From the NCBI RefSeq assembly GCF_024169655.1, contig NZ_JALJWV010000001.1, positions 5,686,001-5,750,000 of the forward strand: a stretch of 64,000 bases of DNA. Direction: 5' to 3'. The DNA comes from Pseudomonas marginalis (lineage in GTDB: Bacteria > Pseudomonadota > Gammaproteobacteria > Pseudomonadales > Pseudomonadaceae). Shown here in pieces: positions 18,496 to 26,639 of the stretch. Within the stretch, counting starts at the first letter, position 1; every line of letters starts with the position of its first letter. The notes beneath the pieces were generated by a model. The model worked only from the letters and a program-made list of their open reading frames with translations, ran no database searches and had not been told where the DNA came from. A program made the position numbers and the translations under genes.

Positions 18496-18583
18496 CCCTG
18501 CGCACAGGTGGCGCGGGCAACAACGCCACAATCCTCGCCACCAACTGCGCTCGCTCCCGCTGGTCCTCACGCAACCCGATCAT
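18452..18583 (-). CDS. Candidate small protein coupled to creD
   Basis: A 43-residue ORF starts at an ATG overlapping the creD stop (ATGA) and runs MIGLREDQRERAQLVARIVALL... The first half could form an amphipathic helix. It overlaps the end of the convergent transferase gene by 44 bases. No family is recognised; it may be spurious. Confidence 0.35.
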   Translation of the reverse strand: MIGLREDQRERAQLVARIVALLPAPPVRRVKPAVVSQASKAAG

Positions 18584-19953
18584 TGCACGGCCTCCAGATC
18601 GAATGCCAACGGCTCGGCCGCCTTGCGCTTGCCCACGCCGTACCAATCCAGTTTGCGCGTCAGCACCATCACCGTACCCAGCAGGCCGAACAGCAGCAGC
18701 GAGCCCATCAGCAGCGCGTAGTCCTCGGCACTCAACAGCCCGTACAACAAGCCATACAACGCCGCCAGCCCGGCCGAAAACCCCAGGCCGTGGGCGACGC
18801 TGCGCAGCACATAGCACACGTAGAAACCAATCAACAACACACAGGCACTGGCGGAGATCAGGTACGCCAAGGCAAAGCCCAGGTGCTCGGACAACGACAG
18901 CAACAGCAGGTAGAAAAACGCCAGGGCAACACCTACCAGGGCGTACTGGATCGGATGCACCGCCAAGCCCTTGAGCACTTCGAACAGGAAGAAACCGGCA
19001 AAGGTCAGCGCGATGAACAGCAGCGCATATTTGATCGCGCGGTCGCTCTTGAGGTACTGGTCCACCGGGTCGATGAAGTTCACCCCGAAGCTGCGGTTGT
19101 TGAAGTCGTCACAGCCGCGTTCGGCCAGGCAGCCGCGCAGGGCTTCTTCGAGGTTGGTGGAGAAGAATGAGGTCTGCCAGTTGGCAGTGAAGCCCTTGTC
19201 GGTGACGTTCCGTTGCGCCGGCAGGAAGTTGCCGATGAAGCTCGGGTGCGGCCAGTTGGAGGCGAGTGTGACCTGGCTGGTCTTGCCCACCGGCACCACT
19301 TGCAGTTGCTCGGTGCCTTGCAGGCGCAGGTCGAAGGCGAAGTCCAGCGCGACCGGTTTTTTGCTGTCCTGTTCGGGGAGCGCCACATGCACGCCCTCGC
19401 CCAGCCATTCCACTTGGGTGCCTGGCGCGAACTCCAGGCGCTGGCGGCCCAGCTCCAGTGTCAGTGCGTTTTCGATCCCGCGAATATCGCTGATACCCAC
19501 CGCCAGAAACGCCGGCTCAAAGCGGTAATCGGCGAAATTTTCCTTGATCCCCCATTGCTCCGGCAAGACGAAGCGCCCGCTGATGCGGTTGTCGGCGTGG
19601 AACAACCGCGCCTGGTAGATGCCACGCGCACGCAGTTCGGTTTGCACCCGCCCATCGAGCTCAAAATGCTCCGGCAGGAAATACAGACGACCGCGCACTT
19701 CACGGGTCTCCTCGTAGCGCTTGTTGAGTTTTTCATTGAGCTTCCACTCGCGCACAGTCTTGCGGTACGGCACCACCATCACCGGGCCGGTGAGGCGCTG
19801 GCTGTAGCTGGAGCTGCGGGCGATGTCCGTCAGCACCGTGTCGCGAGTGTATTGGCGGTCGGCGATGATGCCGTTGATCATCAGCAATGGAATCAGCAAT
19901 AGCAGGATCAACAGCGCAATCGCGCCCAGTTTGAAAAGCAGGTGGCGGTTCAT
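18580..19953 (-). CDS. creD: Inner membrane protein CreD
   Basis: The protein has 457 residues. There is an N-terminal membrane helix (LFKLGAIALLILLLLIPLLM), a large periplasmic domain, then a cluster of about five C-terminal helices (SDRAIKYALLFIALTFAGFFLFEVL onwards, abridged). CreD is the main Cre regulon output affecting envelope integrity and beta-lactam response in Pseudomonas and Aeromonas. The start at 19953 is chosen for GGGAG upstream. It lies 51 bases after creC on the same strand. Confidence 0.93.
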   Translation of the reverse strand: MNRHLLFKLGAIALLILLLLIPLLMINGIIADRQYTRDTVLTDIARSSSYSQRLTGPVMVVPYRKTVREWKLNEKLNKRYEETREVRGRLYFLPEHFELDGRVQTELRARGIYQARLFHADNRISGRFVLPEQWGIKENFADYRFEPAFLAVGISDIRGIENALTLELGRQRLEFAPGTQVEWLGEGVHVALPEQDSKKPVALDFAFDLRLQGTEQLQVVPVGKTSQVTLASNWPHPSFIGNFLPAQRNVTDKGFTANWQTSFFSTNLEEALRGCLAERGCDDFNNRSFGVNFIDPVDQYLKSDRAIKYALLFIALTFAGFFLFEVLKGLAVHPIQYALVGVALAFFYLLLLSLSEHLGFALAYLISASACVLLIGFYVCYVLRSVAHGLGFSAGLAALYGLLYGLLSAEDYALLMGSLLLFGLLGTVMVLTRKLDWYGVGKRKAAEPLAFDLEAVQ

Positions 19954-20004
19954 GGGACTCTCCCTGTTTGGATGGGCAGAGCGTGAGCCGCGCATGTGGG
20001 GGAT

Positions 20005-21444
20005 TTATGTGGGCAATGTGGAGACTGTGTGGAGATGCAGCACCACTTGCACGCCACCGGGTACATTGCCGATCTGCAGCGTGCCGCCATGCAGCTTCAT
20101 CACTTCCTCGACAAAGTTGAGGCCCAGGCCGGTGCTCTTGCGCCCGCTGGCCGGGCGCGGCAGCGAGTAGAAACGCTCGCTCAGGCGCGGCAAGGCGTAG
20201 TCGGGAATCGGCGCGGCCTGGTTGAACAGGCTGACCTGCACAGCGTTGTGCCGGGTCTGCGCGCTGAACCGCAACACCCCGCCCGCCGGCGTGAAGTCCA
20301 GGGCGTTGTCGAGCAGGTTGCCCAGGGCCTGGCGCAGCAGGAACGGTTCGCCGAAGACCTTCACCTCAGCGTCGATCGTTTGTTCGACGTGCAACCCGGC
20401 GCTTTCGATGCGCGCGCATTGGGCCTTGAGCACATCGTCCACCAGCGCGGCCAGCGACAGGCTCGCCTGCGCCTCCAGCCCCTGGCGTTGCTCGACTTGC
20501 GCCAGGTTCAGCAAGCGCTCGATCAACTGCTGCAGGCGCGTACTTTCGCTGTCGATATTGCCGACAAAGCGCTGTTGCTGCTCGCGGCTCATGTCGCCCT
20601 GCAACAGCTCGGCCGCGCCGCGAATCGCCGCCAGCGGGCTCTTCAATTCGTGGGTCAGGGTGTGGACGTAATGCTCGACGTAGGCCTTGCCTTCCAGTTG
20701 CGTGCGCATGTGCTCCACGGCGGTGGACAACTGCTTCAGCTCGCCGCCACGGTAATGCGGCAATTCGGCGCGTCGACCCTCGCTGACCGCCTCGGCATAC
20801 GCGGTGAGCCGGCGCAGTGCCACGCTCAACCACCACGACAACAGCGCGCCGAGCAGCAGGCCGAGGATCACCAAGCCGGCGCCGTACCACAGCAATCGGC
20901 GCTCGGTGCGGTCGATATAGGGCTGCAGCGAACTGTTCGGCTTGGCCACCGTGACCACGCCGATGATCTGCCCGTTGTCGCGAATCGGCGCGCCCACGTG
21001 CATCACCGACGAGGACGGGTCATCCGGCGCGCTGCGGGTGGAACGCGCGCCGTACTCGCCGCGCAGGGTCAGGTACACGTCGTTCCATTTGGAATAGTCC
21101 TGGCCCACGGCTTCGCCGCTGGAGTCGAGCAACACCGTGCCATTGGCGTCGGTCACGTAGATGCGGTGGTTGACCTGGTTTTTCGGCAGGCCCCAGATGG
21201 TCGCGCCCGGCTGGCGGGTGCCGTAGGCCCTGAGCAGTTCCGGCCAGTGGCTTTGGCCGAGGGTGCCGTTCTTGACGTCGTTGCGCAGGATTTCGGCCAG
21301 CAGGTTGGCGGTGTCCACCAGGGTTTCCTCGGTGGACTGGCGCACGCCGGGGCGGATTTCCTTCATCACGGTGCTCAGCACGAAGTAACCGGTGAGGCCG
21401 ATAAACAGCGCGTAGACCAGGAAAATCCGCAGCCCCAGGCGCAT
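20005..21444 (-). CDS. creC: Sensor histidine kinase CreC
   Basis: The protein has 479 residues. A membrane helix at about 5-27, a periplasmic sensor region, a second helix (about 186-208), HAMP, and the H-box HTLTHELKSPLAAIRG with H265 as phospho-acceptor are visible, followed by the N, G1 and G2 boxes of the ATPase domain (LLDNALDFTP; GRKSTGLGLNFV). It phosphorylates CreB. The start touches the creB stop codon. Confidence 0.95.
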   Translation of the reverse strand: MRLGLRIFLVYALFIGLTGYFVLSTVMKEIRPGVRQSTEETLVDTANLLAEILRNDVKNGTLGQSHWPELLRAYGTRQPGATIWGLPKNQVNHRIYVTDANGTVLLDSSGEAVGQDYSKWNDVYLTLRGEYGARSTRSAPDDPSSSVMHVGAPIRDNGQIIGVVTVAKPNSSLQPYIDRTERRLLWYGAGLVILGLLLGALLSWWLSVALRRLTAYAEAVSEGRRAELPHYRGGELKQLSTAVEHMRTQLEGKAYVEHYVHTLTHELKSPLAAIRGAAELLQGDMSREQQQRFVGNIDSESTRLQQLIERLLNLAQVEQRQGLEAQASLSLAALVDDVLKAQCARIESAGLHVEQTIDAEVKVFGEPFLLRQALGNLLDNALDFTPAGGVLRFSAQTRHNAVQVSLFNQAAPIPDYALPRLSERFYSLPRPASGRKSTGLGLNFVEEVMKLHGGTLQIGNVPGGVQVVLHLHTVSTLPT

Positions 21445-22112
21445 CAGCTATGGCTCGGGCTGTAGCTGTAGCCCAGGCCGCGATGGGTCTGGATCGGTTC
21501 GGCCTGCGCCGCCACGCGGCGTAGTTTGCTGCGCAGGCTTTTGATATGGCTGTCGATATTGCGCTCGTAACCGGCATCGGCCGGCACGCCGACCGCGTCC
21601 AGCAGTTGTTCGCGGCTGAACACGCGCTCGGGCTGTTCCAGCAGGCTTTGCAGCAGGCGGAACTCATGGCGGGTCAGGCTCAGTGCCAGGCCCCGGTAGC
21701 TGATCTGCATGCGCTCCAGATCGACCTGGAACAACGCCGGAACGATGCCAGGGCCGACGCGCTTGAGGATCGCCCTGACCCGCGCCGCCACTTCCCGCGG
21801 GCTGAACGGCTTGACCACATAATCGTCGGCACCGATCTCCAGCCCGACCACGCGGTCGATCTCGCTGTCGCGGGCACTGAGAAACATCACCGGCACTTCA
21901 CTGAAACGCCGCAGTTGCTTGCAGGTTTCAAAGCCGCTGATGTCGGGCAGGCCGATGTCGAGGATGATCAGGTCGGCCGGGGTCTGGCGCTGGTGGGCCA
22001 GCGCCTCCTGGCCAAGGCTCAGCCAGGTGGTGGAAAAGCCTTCGCCTTGCAGGGCAAAGACCAGCGTGTCGGCTATCGCCGCTTCGTCTTCGACAATCAG
22101 GATGTGCGGCAT
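21444..22112 (-). CDS. creB: Response regulator CreB (OmpR/PhoB family)
   Basis: The protein has 222 residues. The receiver domain has D52 (LIILDIGLPD), acidic residues VEDE and the conserved K in VVKPFSPREV. The C-terminal winged helix includes LTRHEFRLLQSLLEQPERVFSREQLLDAV (abridged). It controls creD and envelope/beta-lactam phenotypes. It starts 9 bases after the protease gene stop, so the operon probably begins with that gene. Confidence 0.95.
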   Translation of the reverse strand: MPHILIVEDEAAIADTLVFALQGEGFSTTWLSLGQEALAHQRQTPADLIILDIGLPDISGFETCKQLRRFSEVPVMFLSARDSEIDRVVGLEIGADDYVVKPFSPREVAARVRAILKRVGPGIVPALFQVDLERMQISYRGLALSLTRHEFRLLQSLLEQPERVFSREQLLDAVGVPADAGYERNIDSHIKSLRSKLRRVAAQAEPIQTHRGLGYSYSPSHS

Positions 22113-22121
22113 GGCGGTCCG

Positions 22122-22622
22122 TCAGCAGTCCGGTTTGTCGGCGGTGTAGCGACGCGCCGGGTTCACCGCTGCGCCGAATTCACGCAGGGCCTTGGCACCG
22201 ATCAGCAGCGGGTAGTTGAAGCTGCTGCGGTCGGTGAGGTTGACCTCGACGGTGCGCTTGACGTTGCCCAGGCACATTTCCAGGTCGATCACCGGGCGCT
22301 TGGCCACGGTGGCGTCTTCCTTGTCCTCGTCTTCGTCGGCGCGGCTCTTGATCTTGCTGATGCGCGCCACCTTGTGTTCGTAGACTTTGTTGCTGGCGTC
22401 CTTGCCACCAACGCGGAAGCGCACCCAATCGTCGCCGTCACGGGTGAAGGTCTCGATGTCACGGGCCGACAGCGAGGCGGTCAGCGCGCCGGTGTCCATT
22501 TTGGCCTTGAAGGTTTCGCCGATCTCCGGCAACTGGATGTATTCGTAGCGACCGTAAAGGGTCGGTTCGGCGGCCATGACGGGCAAGGCCGCCAGAGCGA
22601 GCGAGGCAAGGAGCAGTTTCAC
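22122..22622 (-). CDS. Periplasmic retropepsin-like aspartic protease (RimK/ATP-grasp-associated, pfam05618 type)
   Basis: The protein has 166 residues: signal peptide (1-18, ending VMAA), then KMDTGALTASL with the D43-T44-G45 catalytic triad of retropepsin-like proteases, and a second conserved block SFNYPLLIGAKALREF. The GTG start has GAGGA at 8-9 bases. Between about 108 and 126 it has an acidic linker (SRADEDEDKEDATV). It is the first gene of the creBC(D) transcription unit. Confidence 0.85.
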   Translation of the reverse strand: MKLLLASLALAALPVMAAEPTLYGRYEYIQLPEIGETFKAKMDTGALTASLSARDIETFTRDGDDWVRFRVGGKDASNKVYEHKVARISKIKSRADEDEDKEDATVAKRPVIDLEMCLGNVKRTVEVNLTDRSSFNYPLLIGAKALREFGAAVNPARRYTADKPDC

Positions 22623-22794
22623 GAAGTGATTTCCTCGGAAAGAAGTAGACGAATTCTAGACCGCAACGGCAGCACTTAGTTAGTTCTACGACCATACCCG
22701 GCACATTGTGAAACATTCGTCGGACGATTTGCGATTTGGCCTCTAGACGCCGCTCTCTTATCATGGCCCGCCCACAGGATTCCAAGAGTTACTT

Positions 22795-23688
22795 ATGCGC
22801 CGCCTGCTCACCGGCTGTTTCGTCTCACTGCTGCTCCTGCTCAACACCCTGGTCCTGATCGGACCGCTGACGGTGTTTGCCCTGCTCAAGCTGGTGGCCC
22901 CCGGTCGCTATCGCGATTACGCATCATGGGCCGTGATGTGGATCGCCGAGACCTGGGCCGAGATCGACAAACTGATCTTCGCGCTGTGCATCCCGACCCA
23001 ATGGGACATTCGCGGCGCAGACGACCTGCGTCGTGACACCTCCTATCTGGTGATCAGCAATCACCAATCCTGGGTCGATATCCCCGCGCTGATCCAGGCC
23101 CTCAACCGCCGCACGCCGTTCTTCAAGTTCTTCCTGAAGAAAGAACTGGTCTGGGTGCCCTTCCTGGGCCTGGCCTGGTGGGCGCTGGATTATCCGTTCA
23201 TGAAGCGCTACAGCAAGGCGTTCCTGGCCAAGCACCCGGAACTGGCGGGCCAGGACCTGAAGATCACCCGCCAGGCCTGCGAGCTGTTCAAACGCCAGCC
23301 GGTGACGGTGGTCAACTATCTGGAAGGCACACGGTTCAGCGCGGCCAAGCGTGCCCAGCAACACTCACCGTTTACCCGCCTGCTCAAGCCCAAGGCCGGT
23401 GGCGTGGCGTTCGTATTGGCAGCGCTGGGCGAACAACTGGACGCGGTGCTCGACGTGACCGTGGTCTATCCGCAAGCGAAGATCCCGGGGTTCTGGGACT
23501 TGATCAGCGGCGCGGTGCCGAAGGTGATCATCGACATCCGCACCCGTGAACTGGACCCGGCGTTATGGCAGGGGGATTACGAAAACGACCCGGCGTTTCG
23601 CCAGGTCGTGCAGAACTGGGTCAACCAGCTCTGGAGGGAGAAAGATGCGCGCATCGAAACGCTGCATCGCTATACGGAGCAGCAATAG
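22795..23688 (+). CDS. Acyltransferase (PlsC/YihG-like)
   Basis: The protein has 297 residues. The HX4D acyltransferase motif is NHQSWVD, and the second conserved motif is YLEGTRFS. An N-terminal membrane segment (CFVSLLLLLNTLVLIGPLTVF) anchors it to the inner membrane. Likely reaction: transfer of an acyl chain to lysophosphatidate or a related lysophospholipid. It is divergent from the protease-creBCD unit over 172 bases. Confidence 0.88.
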   Translation: MRRLLTGCFVSLLLLLNTLVLIGPLTVFALLKLVAPGRYRDYASWAVMWIAETWAEIDKLIFALCIPTQWDIRGADDLRRDTSYLVISNHQSWVDIPALIQALNRRTPFFKFFLKKELVWVPFLGLAWWALDYPFMKRYSKAFLAKHPELAGQDLKITRQACELFKRQPVTVVNYLEGTRFSAAKRAQQHSPFTRLLKPKAGGVAFVLAALGEQLDAVLDVTVVYPQAKIPGFWDLISGAVPKVIIDIRTRELDPALWQGDYENDPAFRQVVQNWVNQLWREKDARIETLHRYTEQQ

Positions 23689-23790
23689 GGCATCGTCTGA
23701 AAACGCATAAAAACTGTCAGAGTTAACAGTTTCGCCCGCCTTGGGCGGCTGATTAGGCTAAAGGCCCCATCTCAGCCGAGTGCCCTCATC

Positions 23791-24267
23791 ATGAGCATCA
23801 AAGTCCTCTTCGCCGGCATGGCGTTACTGACAGTAGCGAGCATTGCCCATGCAGAAATGGCCACGTGCCCCGCAGTCAGCTCGATAAGCGCCGCAGCGTA
23901 TACCGACCCGTCCCTCCCTTCAGGCTACAACGAAGGCTTCAAATACACGGCCCCCGGGCCCGGCGGCATGATGTGGGAGGGCCAGTCCACAGCCACAACC
24001 GACACGTATCTTGAGCCTCAATACAACCTGATGTTAGTCGGTGCAGAAATGAGCAACGGGAAAATACTCTGCAGTTATGGCGGTACCGCGCAAAGAGAAA
24101 GCGCAGAGCCCGCGGACAAGGTTTCCAGACCCTATGTTCAACTGCGCCTGCCGTTGAACAACCTGATGGCGGCGCCCGGCACATCATGGACAGGAACCAG
24201 CTGTGGGAATCAAGGCAGCGACTTATCGATCGACGCTTCCAAATGTACTTTTGAGTACCAACCGTAA
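23791..24267 (+). CDS. Exported DUF3757-family protein
   Basis: The protein has 158 residues. A signal peptide (about 1-21, ending AHAE) is followed by a compact cysteine-containing domain with the block GFKYTAPGPGGMMWEGQSTATTDTYLEP (abridged). It is a paralogue of the protein at 26177-26593, sharing CPxV, FKYTA and DTYLE.YxL...NGK..C.YGG. The function of the family is unknown. Confidence 0.72.
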   Translation: MSIKVLFAGMALLTVASIAHAEMATCPAVSSISAAAYTDPSLPSGYNEGFKYTAPGPGGMMWEGQSTATTDTYLEPQYNLMLVGAEMSNGKILCSYGGTAQRESAEPADKVSRPYVQLRLPLNNLMAAPGTSWTGTSCGNQGSDLSIDASKCTFEYQP

Positions 24268-24293
24268 CCCTGCCCCCCGCAACCTGCCGGCCA

Positions 24294-24323
24294 CTTCAAA
24301 GCGGGGGCGAACCCGCTTTGAAG
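24294..24323. terminator. Bidirectional hairpin between convergent genes
   Basis: A 12-base perfect stem, CTTCAAAGCGGG (24294-24305) with CCCGCTTTGAAG (24312-24323) and loop GGCGAA, lies between the DUF3757 and DUF2780 genes. Confidence 0.7.
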
Positions 24324-24333
24324 AACCACGCCC

Positions 24334-24906
24334 TTAGCTACCGGTGCCCCAAGCCTGGGCCAGTTTGCCCAGCAGCGAACTGTTGGCACCCTGGCCGCCC
24401 AGGTATTGCAGGATCACCGGGGCGAATTGGCCGATCATGCCGCTGTCCATGCCCAGCGCGCTGAACGCGGTGTTCAGGTCGTTGGTGTTCTTCACGTTAC
24501 CCAGCAGGCCGTCCAAGCCGCTGGTCTTGCTGCCGCCGCTCTGGCCAAGCATCCCGCTCAAGGCGCCGAGGCTGCCCAACGCATTGCTGCCCGACAGTTG
24601 ATCGAGGCCCGGCACGCTTTTGCCCAGTTGCGAATAGTCGGAGCCACTCAGTTGGTTCTTGGCCAGGCCGAGCATGGCGCCAGTGCCGCCGACGGCTTGC
24701 TCGGGGGTGACATTCAATTGTGAGGTCAGGGCACTCAGCAAACCGGCCGTCTCGGACGACGGCGCGACGGCAGCGGCTTTGTTGTTACCGCCCTGCATGC
24801 CGGAAATCGCATTGGCCGCATCGCCAAGGCTGAATCCGGCGGCGAACACCGGGCCGGCTGCCAGGGTCATCAGGCAGGAAAGGGCGAAACCGCGTGAAAT
24901 CTTCAT
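24334..24906 (-). CDS. Exported DUF2780-family protein (VcgC/VcgE-like)
   Basis: The protein has 190 residues. A signal peptide (MKISRGFALSCLMTLAAGPVFAA) precedes a glycine/serine/leucine-rich body with helical repeats such as LLSALTSQLNVTPEQAVGGTGAMLGLAKN (abridged), characteristic of DUF2780. The start at 24906 is chosen for the signal peptide and an upstream TGAGG. Function is unknown; it is divergent from the anti-sigma-like gene. Confidence 0.8.
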   Translation of the reverse strand: MKISRGFALSCLMTLAAGPVFAAGFSLGDAANAISGMQGGNNKAAAVAPSSETAGLLSALTSQLNVTPEQAVGGTGAMLGLAKNQLSGSDYSQLGKSVPGLDQLSGSNALGSLGALSGMLGQSGGSKTSGLDGLLGNVKNTNDLNTAFSALGMDSGMIGQFAPVILQYLGGQGANSSLLGKLAQAWGTGS

Positions 24907-25042
24907 CGAAACAACCTCAGGATGTAGGGGTAAAAGCAGGCGTTTGACTGGCCTTTGCGTCACTTGTTCCAAACCCGCGCCGGAACCCAACTGCGATACG
25001 CCGGTCCATGAACTGACTACATAATTTGTCAGGAAGCGACTT

Positions 25043-25501
25043 ATGACTGCGATCCAACCCCAAGTGATTGATCACAAGCCTTCATTCTGGAGCCGTCCGC
25101 GCCTGTTCATCGGCGCCTGCGCAGTCGTGGCTGCTGGCGTCGGCGCCGCGCTCTACACCCAAGACACCGTCAAATCCGCCGCCACGCTGGTGACCACCAC
25201 CCAGCAGCCGGCGGCGCAGATCATGGCCCACAAGGACTACCTGGAAGTGCAGCCGATCGCCTCGACGGCGCCCGCCCCTGATCAGAGCCTGGAATTGTGG
25301 GCGATTCCCGAAGGCGGCCAACCTATATCCCTCGGCCTGTTGCCGGAAGATGGCAAAGGCATCATCGGCTTGAATCCACGCCAGCAGGAATCCATCAGCA
25401 AACCGGTGGAGTTGATGGTGAGCTCGGAAACCAAGGGTGGATCGGTGAGCAAGCAGCCGACCGGGCCGACGGTGTATCAAGGCGCGCTGGCGATTCGCTA
25501 A
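25043..25501 (+). CDS. Anti-sigma-K-like protein lacking the sigma-binding domain
   Basis: The protein has 152 residues. A membrane helix (about 21-40; PRLFIGACAVVAAGVGAALY) is followed by a domain resembling the RskA C-terminal half (LELWAIPEGGQPISLGLLP...ISKPVELMVSSETKGGS). Typical anti-sigma K proteins exceed 220 residues and carry an N-terminal zinc-binding anti-sigma domain, which is absent here; no sigma gene is adjacent. Either a degraded gene or a stand-alone periplasmic domain protein. Confidence 0.65.
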   Translation: MTAIQPQVIDHKPSFWSRPRLFIGACAVVAAGVGAALYTQDTVKSAATLVTTTQQPAAQIMAHKDYLEVQPIASTAPAPDQSLELWAIPEGGQPISLGLLPEDGKGIIGLNPRQQESISKPVELMVSSETKGGSVSKQPTGPTVYQGALAIR

Positions 25502-25520
25502 GCCACAGGCACCACAAAAC

Positions 25521-25613
25521 CCTGTGGGAGTGGGCTTGCCCGCGATAGCGGAGTTTCAGTCAGTGTTGCAGGGGCTGTCACACCGCTATCGCGGGCAAGC
25601 CCACTCCCACATT
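25521..25613. repeat. Paired inverted REP (GTGGGAGTGGGCTTGCCCGCGATAGCGG type)
   Basis: Two inverted units separated by about 40 bases follow the anti-sigma-like gene stop. Confidence 0.85.
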
Positions 25614-26176
25614 TGATCGTCGGCGTCCAGGCGACTTGCTCCCGGCGAAGGATGGCGCTTATAGTTCGGCGGTCGTCCACATGGCGATACGGGTTTGGCG
25701 ACCCGGTGAATGGTGCAAAAGCTTCTGCTTTTTTGCAGGTTCTTTTGCATCCGCAATAGCTGCTTTCATGGCGGCTGTGCGCGGGAGACCTTCGGGTCTG
25801 CCGGCTCCATTCCCGGTTCGCCAACCTGCGTACAGCTGCCACCCAATTCGTTTGGCGACGGATAAGTGTGTAGCCCACGCGATGGGTGTGATTTGCTCGA
25901 CGTGATCAGCCGGCGCTTGCAGGCTTAAACACCAGAGGCAAAAACGGTGAGGGGGTCGACCCCTACCTGCGCCTCACAACGCTCAAATGACTAACCTATT
26001 GTCAGCGTCCGCCTGGAGTTATTTAGCCCATGTCTGAAACGCCAACAACAGATACAACCAAACAAAAAGAAATATCCCCCATGCAAAAAAGCCATAGCCA
26101 ACTGTCAAATCTCACAGTATCAACAGCCAACCCGTCTATCTAGAATCGAGTTTCCAAATCAATCCGAGACATTGAG
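25614..26176. other. 563-base intergenic region with a candidate conserved element and an AT-rich tail
   Basis: 25640-25870 holds a structured-looking stretch (a GGTTCGCCAACCTG...TTTGGCGACG block, an A/T-run CTTCTGCTTTTTTGCAGG) of a kind I associate with multi-copy intergenic sequences in pseudomonads. A 36-codon minus-strand ORF lies at 25659-25769. 25985-26176 is clearly AT-richer than the chromosome average and leads into the second DUF3757 gene. Confidence 0.45.
25659..25769 (-). CDS. Candidate 36-residue peptide
   Basis: The ORF reads MKAAIADAKEPAKKQKLLHH... and ends WTTAEL; it is basic and alanine/lysine-rich. No good Shine-Dalgarno precedes the ATG. It may be a real small protein or part of an untranslated conserved element. 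Confidence 0.3.
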   Translation of the reverse strand: MKAAIADAKEPAKKQKLLHHSPGRQTRIAMWTTAEL

Positions 26177-26593
26177 ATGAACTCTAAACTTACGTTGGGA
26201 ATGTTGGCCATCATGGCTCTTACTGGGAGCGCTTATGCTGCAGATATCAGTATCTGCCCAAAAGTCAAGGACATAACGGCAGTTCGTTTCAAAGACACTG
26301 ACCCCGTCGTCGCGACTGAGAAAGTCGACGGCGCCGTAGAAGGAGAATTTGCCAATGCATTTAAATACACAGCCTCCTCTGGCGGAAAACAATGGACAGG
26401 TGAAGTACACGGATCCAACGACACTTACCTTGAAGACAAGTACGAACTAAAAGCAGAGACTGTTCAGGAGGTTAACGGAAAACTATTCTGCAACTACGGC
26501 GGAAAAACAATTGAAGTACCGGGGACAAATGCGAAGGGCGAGCCAGAAACTATAAAATCGACCGCTAACCTTAGACTCTCGACCCCACTCTAA
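26177..26593 (+). CDS. Exported DUF3757-family protein, AT-rich paralogue
   Basis: The protein has 138 residues: signal peptide about 1-22 (MNSKLTLGMLAIMALTGSAYAA, abridged), then ISICPKVKDI, FKYTASSGGKQWTGEVHGSNDTYLED and LFCNYGGKTIEV, matching the protein at 23791-24267. Base composition and codon choice (many AAA, ACA, ACT) are AT-richer than neighbouring genes, suggesting separate acquisition. Function unknown. A strong terminator follows. Confidence 0.72.
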   Translation: MNSKLTLGMLAIMALTGSAYAADISICPKVKDITAVRFKDTDPVVATEKVDGAVEGEFANAFKYTASSGGKQWTGEVHGSNDTYLEDKYELKAETVQEVNGKLFCNYGGKTIEVPGTNAKGEPETIKSTANLRLSTPL

Positions 26594-26600
26594 TTGATAA

Positions 26601-26630
26601 GGGCGCCCGTCGGGGCGCCCATATTTTTTG
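26601..26630 (+). terminator. Intrinsic terminator after the DUF3757 gene
   Basis: Stem GGGCGCCC / GGGCGCCC with loop GTCG, followed by ATATTTTTTG. Confidence 0.85.
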
Positions 26631-26639
26631 CTCTGGCAT

